Shown here: one piece after another, positions 53,413 through 60,349 of the stretch
How positions within the stretch are numbered: the first letter of the stretch is position 1
Layout: every line of letters begins with the position of its first letter
NCBI RefSeq assembly: GCF_900142715.1
Contig: NZ_FRBX01000001.1
Coordinates: 496,001 to 560,000 of the forward strand
DNA length: 64,000 nucleotides
Source: Flavobacterium pectinovorum
Lineage (GTDB): Bacteria; Bacteroidota; Bacteroidia; Flavobacteriales; Flavobacteriaceae
Direction of reading: 5' to 3'
The notes under the pieces: model-generated
What the model was told of the DNA's origin: nothing
The model's input: only the letters and a program-made list of their open reading frames with translations
Databases searched by the model: none
Translations under genes and position numbers: made by a program

Positions 53413-53447
53413 TTAGAAGGTCAGTTCAGGCTGGCCTTCTAATTTTT
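53413..53447 (+). terminator. Intrinsic terminator after the first GH16 gene
   Basis: TTAGAAGGTCAG (53413-53424) / CTGGCCTTCTAA (53431-53442), 12-bp stem with one G-T-type mismatch and a 6-nt loop, then TTTTT. It would allow partial readthrough into the second GH16 gene. Confidence 0.75.
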
Positions 53448-53465
53448 AAAATTTAAAACTATACG

Positions 53466-54230
53466 ATGAAAAAAATAGTTGTACTAATAATGTTCTTAAC
53501 GGTTAGTTTTTGCTTTGCACAAAAGGTAGAGAGAAAACTAATATGGGAAGAAAATTTCAATAAAAAGAAAATAAACGAGTCCTTTTGGAATTTTGAACTC
53601 GGTGATGGCTGTCCAAATTTATGCGGTTATGGAAACAATGAAAGACAAATTTATACCAAAACCAATCATGAGATCAAAGAAGGTAATTTAATTATCGAAG
53701 CCAAAAAAGAAGGAAATAAATATACTTCGACAAAAATCACAACCAAAGGCAAAAAAGAGTTTTTGTATGGTCGCATCGAAGCAAGAGCTAAACTGCCGGT
53801 TGGTCATGGTTTATGGCCGGCATTCTGGATGCTGGGTGCCAATATTGATGCCGTAAAATGGCCTAAAACAGGCGAAATAGACATATTAGAATATATTGGC
53901 CGTGATCCGCACATGGTATATACTACATTGCATACACAAGATAGTCACGGAAACACAATCAATACAAAAAGAACTGAGTTTCCAACTATAGAAGAAGGGT
54001 ATCATGTTTATGCCATTGAATGGACAAAAGAAAAGATTGATTTTTTTGTTGATACCACTTTGGTATATACCTTCAATCCCGAAGTTAAAAACGAAGATAC
54101 GTGGCCTTTTAATAAACCATTTTATATAATTGTAAATTTAGCTATCGGAGGTAATTTTGGAGGACCAGATGTAGATGATTCTATATTGCCTCAAAAGTAT
54201 TATATAGACTATGTTCGTGTCTATCAATAA
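53466..54230 (+). CDS. GH16 endo-beta-glucanase (laminarinase), single domain
   Basis: A 254-residue secreted enzyme (signal peptide 1-18, VLIMFLTVSFCFAQ). Single GH16 domain: RKLIWEENFNKKKINESFW, GRIEARAKLPVGHGLWPAFW and GEIDILEYIG (nucleophile Glu137, acid/base Glu142), ending GGNFGGPDVDD and YYIDYVRVYQ. Compared with the preceding GH16 it lacks the lipid anchor and extra domains, so it is likely periplasmic and would cut imported oligosaccharides further. Its own terminator follows. Confidence 0.94.
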   Translation: MKKIVVLIMFLTVSFCFAQKVERKLIWEENFNKKKINESFWNFELGDGCPNLCGYGNNERQIYTKTNHEIKEGNLIIEAKKEGNKYTSTKITTKGKKEFLYGRIEARAKLPVGHGLWPAFWMLGANIDAVKWPKTGEIDILEYIGRDPHMVYTTLHTQDSHGNTINTKRTEFPTIEEGYHVYAIEWTKEKIDFFVDTTLVYTFNPEVKNEDTWPFNKPFYIIVNLAIGGNFGGPDVDDSILPQKYYIDYVRVYQ

Positions 54231-54262
54231 AAAAATAAATACTAATAATACTACTAAAAAGT

Positions 54263-54314
54263 AGGTGTAAGTTGTTTAAAATAAGATATTTAAATTATTT
54301 ACGCCTCTTTTTTT
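54263..54314 (+). terminator. Terminator of the beta-glucan PUL
   Basis: AGGTGTAA (54263-54270) / TTACGCCT (54299-54306) with one G-U pair and inner complementary TTTAAA blocks; then C and a run of T to 54314. Confidence 0.65.
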
Positions 54315-54422
54315 AATTTGTTAAAACATTCTAATTCTTTCATATTATTAAGCACTTTCATGGCAAAGTTTAATTTTAATGTATCGTATTTGTAATTTTA
54401 TTATTAATTATTACTCCATTCA

Positions 54423-54455
54423 TTTGCTTTTTAAAAAAAATATTTGTTAAATTTG
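54423..54455 (+). promoter_or_regulatory. Promoter of the ECF sigma gene
   Basis: TTTG (54423-54426), 21 bp, TAAATTTG (54448-54455). Matches the housekeeping consensus, so the sigma gene appears to be read by the primary polymerase. Confidence 0.5.
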
Positions 54456-54553
54456 GACTCAATATTAACATAACTCACGATAGGCCTATTACATAAAATT
54501 ACTTTTTAGAAAAATTACTCCAAATTTTAATCAAAAACTAAAAAAGTAGTATT

Positions 54554-55138
54554 ATGGCTGATCTGCATATTCCAGACGCTCTATTAGTGAAAAACTATGT
54601 CGAAGGCAATGAAAATGCCCTTGCGACATTGATAAAAAGGCATGAGTCTAAGATATATGGATTTATATATTCTAAGATAGCTGATAGAGATATTTCAAAT
54701 GATATTTTTCAGGATACATTTATTAAAGTTATTAAAACTTTAAAATCCAATTCATATAATGAAGAAGGTAAATTTTTACCTTGGGTTATGCGAATTTCTC
54801 ACAATTTAATTGTAGATCATTTCCGCAAGACCAAAAAAATGCCAATGTATAGAGAAACAGAAGAGTTTTCTATTTTTTCAATTATGTCAGATGATTCATT
54901 AACAATCGAAAATAAAATGATTTTTGATCAGGTTGAAGTAGATCTCAAAAAGATAATTGAAGAGCTTCCTGAAGATCAAAAAGAAGTTCTTGTAATGCGT
55001 ATGTATCAGGATATGAGTTTCAAAGAAATTTCAGAACTTACCGGTGTAAGTATCAATACAGCATTAGGAAGAATGCGTTATGCTTTAATGAATTTAAGAA
55101 AAATAATTGATAAACATCAAATTATTTTGACCAACTAA
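54554..55138 (+). CDS. RNA polymerase sigma factor, ECF type
   Basis: A 194-residue sigma factor. Region 2: ALATLIKRHESKIYGFIYSK, FQDTFIKVIKTLKSN and KFLPWVMRISHNLIVDHFRK (about 22-85). Region 4: ELPEDQKEVLVMRMYQDMSF and KEISELTGVSINTALGRMRY (about 137-175). No anti-sigma gene is adjacent; a 47-residue protein follows 51 bp downstream. The high degree of recognisable conservation and the lack of an anti-sigma suggest a more general role than nutrient PUL control, but the regulon cannot be read here. Confidence 0.9.
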   Translation: MADLHIPDALLVKNYVEGNENALATLIKRHESKIYGFIYSKIADRDISNDIFQDTFIKVIKTLKSNSYNEEGKFLPWVMRISHNLIVDHFRKTKKMPMYRETEEFSIFSIMSDDSLTIENKMIFDQVEVDLKKIIEELPEDQKEVLVMRMYQDMSFKEISELTGVSINTALGRMRYALMNLRKIIDKHQIILTN

Positions 55139-55189
55139 TAATATTTTGAGCATTAGTGCGTTATACTATTATAAAACATTTTTGATAGT

Positions 55190-55333
55190 ATGGCGAAAAT
55201 TTACTCTAAGAAAGCATTAGCTTCTAAAAACTTAAAACCTAAGAAAGAAGTAGTTTCTTTTCTATTAAACTATTCACAAGCTCTTACAGTTGTGAAAATT
55301 GAAGATAAAAGTTTTGAGATTATAGCTAATTAA
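55190..55333 (+). CDS. Small 47-residue protein behind the sigma factor
   Basis: ATG 55190 to TAA 55333 encodes MAKIYSKKALASKNLKPKKE and then VVSFLLNYSQALTVVKIEDK, ending SFEIIAN. Basic N-terminal third, then a beta/alpha-looking hydrophobic segment. I recall near-identical short proteins behind this sigma gene in other flavobacteria but cannot verify this. Its position, 51 bp after the sigma stop and before a terminator, suggests cotranscription and perhaps a regulatory partnership. Too short for default gene callers. Confidence 0.65.
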   Translation: MAKIYSKKALASKNLKPKKEVVSFLLNYSQALTVVKIEDKSFEIIAN

Positions 55334-55400
55334 ACAGCCCACTACTTTGGTCGGATGTTTATTTCGAAAGAAAAAACCAAATGGTCGTTTTGGTTGAAAG

Positions 55401-55440
55401 CTCACTATTTGTATGTAAATACAGGTAGTGAGTTTTTTTT
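55401..55440 (+). terminator. Terminator of the sigma-factor operon
   Basis: CTCACTA (55401-55407) / TAGTGAG (55426-55432), with inner TGTA/TACA pairs, followed by a run of T from 55433. Confidence 0.8.
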
Positions 55441-55914
55441 TTGCCGTAATTTTAAGTCTCTTTTTTCTGTTATTGTTATCGTAATGTTTTCTAATTTTTA
55501 ATAAAATAATTTTCAGGATCTCCTCTTGATTTAATGCCTGAGTTTGTTAAAGTTTGATATTTTAAGTAATTTTTATTGATTTATTCAATATTTGTTTTAT
55601 TTTAGTTAAAAAGTTTTTTTTTATTCAAGTAAATTACTTTATTGAAGAGTTTTTCGTATTAAAAAACTTTGAATGCTAAAAATTGCTCAAAAGTAAGCTA
55701 AATATCAGGTAAATAAATGTTTAACCAATAACCAATAATATATGAAGAAAAATTACACTACTCAATTTCATTTTATTTGTTGTGCATCTTAATGTTATTG
55801 TTAAGCAAAAGATTTTTTTGCGTACTAATACTATAAGTGCTATTTGTCCCCAAAAGCGACTATAAATAACCACAATAGCCGTTCAAATCTATTTAACAAC
55901 CAAACTAAAATGAA
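55441..55914. other. Very AT-rich intergenic region with a possible gene remnant
   Basis: About 470 bp that is mostly A/T with no intact gene. From 55742, ATG begins MKKNYTTQ, a common start of exported flavobacterial proteins; it stops after 16 codons, but a one-base shift continues to 55865 with a hydrophobic signal-like segment. The promoter of the TPR gene should lie in the last about 100 bp; none was clear. Confidence 0.45.
55742..55865 (+). pseudogene. Possible remnant of a secreted-protein gene start
   Basis: Frame 1 reads MKKNYTTQFHFICCAS and stops. Shifting one base at the Phe gives FILFVVHLNVIVKQKIF, a hydrophobic core as expected after MKKNYT in a signal peptide, running to the stop at 55863-55865. 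No mature domain follows, so only a degraded 5' end would remain. Chance is possible in AT-rich DNA. Confidence 0.25.
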
Positions 55915-56979
55915 ATGAAAAAGAAACTAAAAATATTATCAATTTTACTATTGATAAACTACGCAGCATTTGCGCAAAAAGAGGAAATCAAAGAAGCACA
56001 ATCTTATTTTGATAAAGGAAAACCTGAAGAAGCTTGTGCGATTTTAAAAAAAGTAGAATACTTAGTAATTAATGCACCCGATGAGGTAAAATCCGATTTC
56101 TTTTTTACAAAAGGAAATGTTTATAAGGATTTGGCAACCAAAAACATAGATGCTGCAGCAAATTTCGCAATAGCTTCTGGTGCATATCAGGATGTACTTT
56201 TGTATGAAAATGATTCCCGCAATTACAAATACGCTTTTAAAGCAAATTTAGCTTTAAAAGAAATGAAGTCTAAACTTGTAGATGGAGCATACAATGATTT
56301 TAAAGCAGGAAAATACAAAGAAAGTGCAGATAAGAGTAACGAAGTTTACCAGTTTGATAAAAAAGATACACTAAACTTGCTTAATGCAGCTTCGGCTTCC
56401 TTAGCAGGCAAAGATTATTCTTCTGCAATTAAATATTATGAGAAACTAAAGAAAATAAATTATAGCGGAAAAGGGATAATGTTTTACGCTACCAATAAAA
56501 AAACAAAAGCAGAGGAATCTTTTATTTCCAGAAGCGCGAGAGAATCAAATATCGCTGCTGGTCTTTATGAAAAGCCAAGAGATGTTTGGCCACCTTCTAA
56601 AAAGGAAGAAATTTTAAACTCATTGGCATTTTCTTATATGGAAACAAAAGATTATACCAATGCCGAAAAATATTATGAAGAAGGAATACAGTTAAATCAA
56701 AACTGCATAGACTGTTATATCAACCTAGCTTATGTTAAAATCCAATTAAAGAGAGTATTAGTAGATCAGATGGCTTTACTTGGGAATAGTCCGCAGGAGA
56801 TGAAAGAATACGATAAACTGGATGCTAAAAAAGATGAAATAGTACGAAGTGCCATTCCATATCTTAAAAAAGTATTAGTCATCGAACCAAAAAATGAAGA
56901 CGCCTTTAAATCACTTTTAGGAATTTACAGATCACTCGATATGACGACAGAATATAACGCATTGAAAAGCAGTCAATAA
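55915..56979 (+). CDS. Secreted TPR-repeat protein
   Basis: A 354-residue exported protein with signal peptide 1-20 (ILSILLLINYAAFAQ). TPR units are seen at about 24-60 (EIKEAQSYFDKGKPEEACAI), 125-200 (AYNDFKAGKYKESADKSNE, ASLAGKDYSSAIKYYEKLKK) and 225-290 (LNSLAFSYMETKDYTNAEKY, NCIDCYINLAYVKIQLKR), with a final AIPYLKKVLVIEPKNEDAF. TPR arrays mediate protein contacts; in Bacteroidota such proteins are often periplasmic or outer-membrane assembly factors. Partner not visible. Followed by a long hairpin. Confidence 0.85.
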   Translation: MKKKLKILSILLLINYAAFAQKEEIKEAQSYFDKGKPEEACAILKKVEYLVINAPDEVKSDFFFTKGNVYKDLATKNIDAAANFAIASGAYQDVLLYENDSRNYKYAFKANLALKEMKSKLVDGAYNDFKAGKYKESADKSNEVYQFDKKDTLNLLNAASASLAGKDYSSAIKYYEKLKKINYSGKGIMFYATNKKTKAEESFISRSARESNIAAGLYEKPRDVWPPSKKEEILNSLAFSYMETKDYTNAEKYYEEGIQLNQNCIDCYINLAYVKIQLKRVLVDQMALLGNSPQEMKEYDKLDAKKDEIVRSAIPYLKKVLVIEPKNEDAFKSLLGIYRSLDMTTEYNALKSSQ

Positions 56980-56986
56980 AGATACA

Positions 56987-57089
56987 AACACGAATTTCAC
57001 GAATTGGCACTAAATTACTAGTTTGTGAAATTAATTTCGCAAAGTAAGTTTAACAATTTAGATTTGTGCAAATTAGTGAAATTCGTGTT
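56987..57089. repeat. Long inverted repeat between TPR and nth genes
   Basis: AACACGAATTTCACGAATTGGCAC (given here by position: 56987-57010, starting AACACGAATTTCAC) pairs with 57066-57089 (ending GTGAAATTCGTGTT) over 24 bp with two mismatches; spacer 55 nt. It starts 8 bp after the TPR stop and lies 19 bp before the nth stop. Confidence 0.7.
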
Positions 57090-57107
57090 ATAATATAGGT
57101 ATCACTT

Positions 57108-57764
57108 TTAGATTTTCTTTTTAAGAGCTTCTTCTATTACCGATTTTTTGCCAATTGTTCTCGTAATAATATCTTTCTCTAAACTCCAGCCTCTTGCAGG
57201 CGAATATTCACGTCCATACCAAATAATTTGCAAATGCAAATCGTTCCATGTTTCTTTAGGAAATAATCGTTTAGCATCTTTTTCAGTCTGAACCACGTTT
57301 TTTCCATTCGAAAGATTCCATCTGTACATCAATCTGTGAATGTGCGTATCAACCGGAAAAGCAGGAACTCCAAAAGCCTGAGACATTACCACACTTGCTG
57401 TTTTGTGTCCAACAGCCGGTAAAGATTCCAGAGCCTCAAAACTCTGCGGAACCTCACCATTATATTTATCAATCAAAATTTCAGATAAACCATGAATTCC
57501 TTTCGATTTCATAGGTGATAATCCACACGGACGAATAATTTCCTTAATTTCTTCCACCGACATTTTCACCATATCATACGGATTGTCAGCCTTGGCAAAA
57601 AGCAAAGGCGTAATCTGATTTACACGAACATCGGTACATTGTGCAGATAACAAAACAGCAATAAGTAAAGTATAAGGATCTTTATGATCTAGTGGAACAG
57701 GTATAGTAGGGTAGAGTTCTTTTAACGTATTTATAACAAATTGTACGCGGGCTTCTTTATTCAT
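57108..57764 (-). CDS. nth: Endonuclease III without the C-terminal Fe-S cysteines
   Basis: DNA glycosylase/AP lyase of base excision repair, 218 residues. Helix-hairpin-helix LPAVGHKTASVVMSQAFGVP with catalytic Lys121 and Asp139 (VDTHIHRL). N-terminal LLIAVLLSAQCTDVRVNQITP is typical. Canonical Nth ends with four Cys (C-x6-C-x2-C-x5-C) binding a 4Fe-4S cluster, but here the corresponding segment HLQIIWYGREYSPARGWSLE has none; only Cys43 and Cys80 exist in the protein. I recall this as a lineage feature in Flavobacteria, unverified. Monocistronic. Confidence 0.93.
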   Translation of the reverse strand: MNKEARVQFVINTLKELYPTIPVPLDHKDPYTLLIAVLLSAQCTDVRVNQITPLLFAKADNPYDMVKMSVEEIKEIIRPCGLSPMKSKGIHGLSEILIDKYNGEVPQSFEALESLPAVGHKTASVVMSQAFGVPAFPVDTHIHRLMYRWNLSNGKNVVQTEKDAKRLFPKETWNDLHLQIIWYGREYSPARGWSLEKDIITRTIGKKSVIEEALKKKI

Positions 57765-57970
57765 TTCCGTATTTTTATTGATGTAAAAATAGCATAATTT
57801 TCATGATGTGCCTAATCCAGCTTTCCGTTACAACTCCTCATTGTCAAAGTAACATTTTTAAGCATTAACAAGAGCTTCTTCCAGTCGCTTTCTTAATGCA
57901 AAAAATGTAAACTTTCACAATTCCGGGGTTTTCACTTCAATCTGGGGCATGATAATTATAAATTATAAAT

Positions 57971-58005
57971 TATGAATTATGAATTATGAATTATGAATTA
58001 TGAAT
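57971..58005. repeat. Heptanucleotide tandem repeat
   Basis: Five head-to-tail copies of TATGAAT, with related TATAAAT units before them from about 57955. Confidence 0.75.
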
Positions 58006-58027
58006 TGCAAGTTATAAGTTATCAATG

Positions 58028-58157
58028 GAAGATATTGAGCCCAATCTATAATCTTGACTCTTTATTCTATGTTCTAAAAAAATCTGAAATAGAAAATATT
58101 GAGCCCAATCTATAATCTTGGCTCTTTATTCTATATTCTAAAAAAAAAATCTAAAAT
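58028..58157. repeat. Two tandem copies of a 63-66-bp unit
   Basis: Both copies read GA(A)GATATTGAGCCC or GAAAATATTGAGCCC, then AATCTATAATCTTG, then CTCTTTATTCTAT and an A-run with ATCT. They differ at a few positions and in the length of the A-run. Confidence 0.8.
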
Positions 58158-58165
58158 AAAAAAAT

Positions 58166-58618
58166 ATGACAACATTAAAAGCAGGCGATAAAGCACCAAA
58201 TTTCTCAGGAACAGATCAGGACGGAAAAACACATAAGCTGGCAGATTATGCCGGAAAAAAGTTAGTAGTTTTCTTTTATCCAAAAGCAAGTACGCCGGGA
58301 TGTACCACAGAAGCCTGTGATTTAAGAGATAATTTTGAGCGTTTTAAAGCCAATAATTATGAACTTTTAGGAGTAAGTGCCGATAGTGCAAAAGCACAAT
58401 TAAAATTCAAAGAGAAATATGAATTTCCTTTTCCATTATTAGCAGACGAGGACAAGTCTGTAATCAATGCTTTTGGTGTTTGGGGGCCAAAGAAATTCAT
58501 GGGAAAAGAATATGACGGAATCCATAGAACGACTTTCGTAATCGATGAAAAAGGAATTATCGATGAGGTAATTTCCCAGGTAAAAACAAAAGAACACGCA
58601 GCGCAGATTTTGAAATAG
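58166..58618 (+). CDS. bcp: Thioredoxin-dependent thiol peroxidase (BCP-type peroxiredoxin)
   Basis: A 150-residue cytosolic peroxidase that reduces H2O2 and organic peroxides. Peroxidatic Cys46 in STPGCTTEACDLRD, with the resolving Cys51 five residues later, and the conserved FYPKAS; closing FGVWGPKKFMGKEYDGIHRT. Normal length. A perfect hairpin terminator shared with the convergent gene follows 140 bp later, after a stretch of repeated AATCCGCGT words. Confidence 0.95.
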   Translation: MTTLKAGDKAPNFSGTDQDGKTHKLADYAGKKLVVFFYPKASTPGCTTEACDLRDNFERFKANNYELLGVSADSAKAQLKFKEKYEFPFPLLADEDKSVINAFGVWGPKKFMGKEYDGIHRTTFVIDEKGIIDEVISQVKTKEHAAQILK

Positions 58619-58662
58619 GATATTTTGTTTCAGGTTTCACGTTAAACGTAACAATTGTCAGG

Positions 58663-58740
58663 CAAAGACAAAAAATCCGCGTTAATCTGCGTTTTCGCAA
58701 CGCGAATCCGCGTCATCTGCGTTCAAACAAGATTGCAGTA
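58663..58740. repeat. Intergenic repeat with AATCCGCGT words
   Basis: Words AATCCGCGT, AATCTGCGTT, CGAATCCGCGTCATCTGCG occur in a row. The block AATCCGCGTCATCYGYGTTC also occurs at 63551-63571, so this is a dispersed element of about 80 bp. Confidence 0.6.
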
Positions 58741-58760
58741 AAACCTGAAACAAAAAATCA

Positions 58761-58798
58761 AAAAAAATCCCCGAAGAAATTTCTTCGGGGATTTTTTT
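58761..58798. terminator. Bidirectional intrinsic terminator
   Basis: AAAAAAATCCCCGAAGAAAT (58761-58780) / its complement TTCTTCGGGGATTTTTTT up to 58798, an almost perfect stem. It overlaps the stop codon of the minus-strand gene. Confidence 0.9.
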
Positions 58799-60258
58799 TA
58801 AGCGTTTTGTTCCAGTTCCTTTTCCGGATGATATCCAAAAAGGTGGTGTTCCTTTATAATTTCCGGAATACCGGCAGGAAGCATATGTTCCCAGCCTGTT
58901 TTTCCCTGATTGATCATTTTTAAAACTTCGCGAGAGAAAACCTCCAGATTATTTGGGTCATAATTAGCGATATCCACTACTTTTCCGTTGAATTTAAAGA
59001 ATTTATACAATTCTTTCATTCTTGGATGTACTTTTAAGTTGCTTGAATTCATCAATACACCATTTTCATCCAGCATTGGGTATAAGAAAACTTTCATATC
59101 GCGGTAAAATAATTTCCCGAAAGCTTCCAGAATTCCTCCACTTAAATGACGATAATATTTCTCATCAAAAATATCAACAAGGTTGTTAACTCCCATTGCC
59201 AATCCCATTCTCGCTTTGGTATAATTAGCAAAATATTCAACCACTTTATAATATTCCTGAAAATTTGATATCATTACAGTTTGACCAAGTGAACAAAGCA
59301 ATTCGGCTCTGTCCATAAAATCGCGTTCATCAATTTCACCATCCGAACGTAAATTGGAAAGTGTAATTTCGAAAACCACTAAAGTATTGTCTTTTTCAAC
59401 CTTATTTTCTTCGAGAAACATATTTAATGATTTCTCGTACATATCCATATTTACTTTCGTAACCGGACGGAAACTTCCTCTTAAAGCAAGTAAGTTCTTT
59501 TTGTATAAAATCGCAGCAGGCAGAATATTTTTTCCTTCAGGGTTAAACATTACTGCATCAGTCATTCCGTTTTTAACAAGCTGTAAACTCATCAAACGGT
59601 TGTCAACATCAGCAAAACGTGGTCCAGAGAAGTTAATAGTATCTATTTCAAGCTGGTCTTTATCTAAGTGATCGTATAAATAACGAAGTAATCGTTTAGG
59701 GTCATTGTATTTGTAAAAAGCACCATAAATTAAGTTTACACCTAAAATTCCTAGTGTTTCCTGTTGTAGTCTGGCGTCAGTTTCCTTAAAACGAATGTGC
59801 AGGATAATTTCGTTGTAAGCTTCGTCCGGTTCAATTTGGTAACGAATTCCAACCCAGCCGTGACCTTTAAATTGCTTGGCAAAATCTATTGTGGCAACCG
59901 TATTGGCATAACTAAAGAAAAGTTTATTAGGGTGTTTTTCGCGGCTCAAACGTTCTTCAATCAATTCACCTTCAAAGGTCAACATTTTTTTAAGTCGGTT
60001 TTCTGTCACGTAGCGTCCGTCGCCTTCAATACCGTAAACGGCATCACTAAAATCTTTATCATAGGCAGACATTGCTTTTGCAATAGTTCCCGATGAACCT
60101 CCGGATCTAAAAAAATGCCTAACCGTTTCTTGTCCAGCACCAATTTCAGCAAATGTTCCGTAAATATTCTCGTTTAAATTAATGCGTAACGCTTTGTCTT
60201 TTATAGAAGGAATCTGTTCGATGACCTTGTCACCTTTGAGTTTTATTTCTGTACCCAT
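58798..60258 (-). CDS. Conserved protein of unclear function (486 residues)
   Basis: A cytosolic protein with a well-formed sequence: NENIYGTFAEIGAGQETVRH, HFFRSGGSSGTIAKAMSAYD, YVTENRLKKMLTFEGELIEE, HGWVGIRYQIEPDEAYNEII, LGILGVNLIYGAFYKYNDPK and a final HHLFGYHPEKELEQNA. I recall it being labelled nicotinate-nucleotide adenylyltransferase in flavobacteria, but the NadD signatures (GxxxPxTxGH and ISSTxxR) are not visible, so I do not accept that name. No signal peptide or membrane helix. Divergent from the MBL-fold gene. Function unknown. Confidence 0.75.
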   Translation of the reverse strand: MGTEIKLKGDKVIEQIPSIKDKALRINLNENIYGTFAEIGAGQETVRHFFRSGGSSGTIAKAMSAYDKDFSDAVYGIEGDGRYVTENRLKKMLTFEGELIEERLSREKHPNKLFFSYANTVATIDFAKQFKGHGWVGIRYQIEPDEAYNEIILHIRFKETDARLQQETLGILGVNLIYGAFYKYNDPKRLLRYLYDHLDKDQLEIDTINFSGPRFADVDNRLMSLQLVKNGMTDAVMFNPEGKNILPAAILYKKNLLALRGSFRPVTKVNMDMYEKSLNMFLEENKVEKDNTLVVFEITLSNLRSDGEIDERDFMDRAELLCSLGQTVMISNFQEYYKVVEYFANYTKARMGLAMGVNNLVDIFDEKYYRHLSGGILEAFGKLFYRDMKVFLYPMLDENGVLMNSSNLKVHPRMKELYKFFKFNGKVVDIANYDPNNLEVFSREVLKMINQGKTGWEHMLPAGIPEIIKEHHLFGYHPEKELEQNA

Positions 60259-60349
60259 TTTATTTTAAATAGATTTGTTACAAAGTTAGCAAATTAGGCT
60301 TCTAATGAAAGAGAAATAATCCCTATTTTTGTAAAAAAAACAAGTTCAA

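Larger units (their letters stand above)
54231..54553. other. Intergenic region: PUL terminator and sigma-factor promoter
   Basis: Left side: AGGTGTAA (54263-54270) / TTACGCCT (54299-54306, one wobble), with inner TTTAAA arms and a T-run from 54308, which closes the PUL. Right side: the promoter for the ECF sigma gene (listed separately), with a long leader of about 90 nt. No other feature was seen. Confidence 0.55.
57765..58165. other. Intergenic region with simple and tandem repeats
   Basis: Contains a heptamer array TATGAAT x5 (57971-58005) preceded by TATAAAT-like units, and two tandem copies of a 63-66-bp unit (58028-58090 and 58092-58157) with core ATTGAGCCCAATCTATAATC and CTCTTTATTCTAT. 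No gene. The unit ends 9 bp upstream of the BCP start. Confidence 0.7.

Noticed and set aside
57971-58157. CRISPR-like array upstream of bcp
   Set aside because: The repeats are direct, adjacent and have no unique spacers of constant size; no cas genes are near.
59354-60096. Plus-strand frames opposite the 486-residue gene
   Set aside because: They mirror the real minus-strand gene and contain no recognisable motifs.
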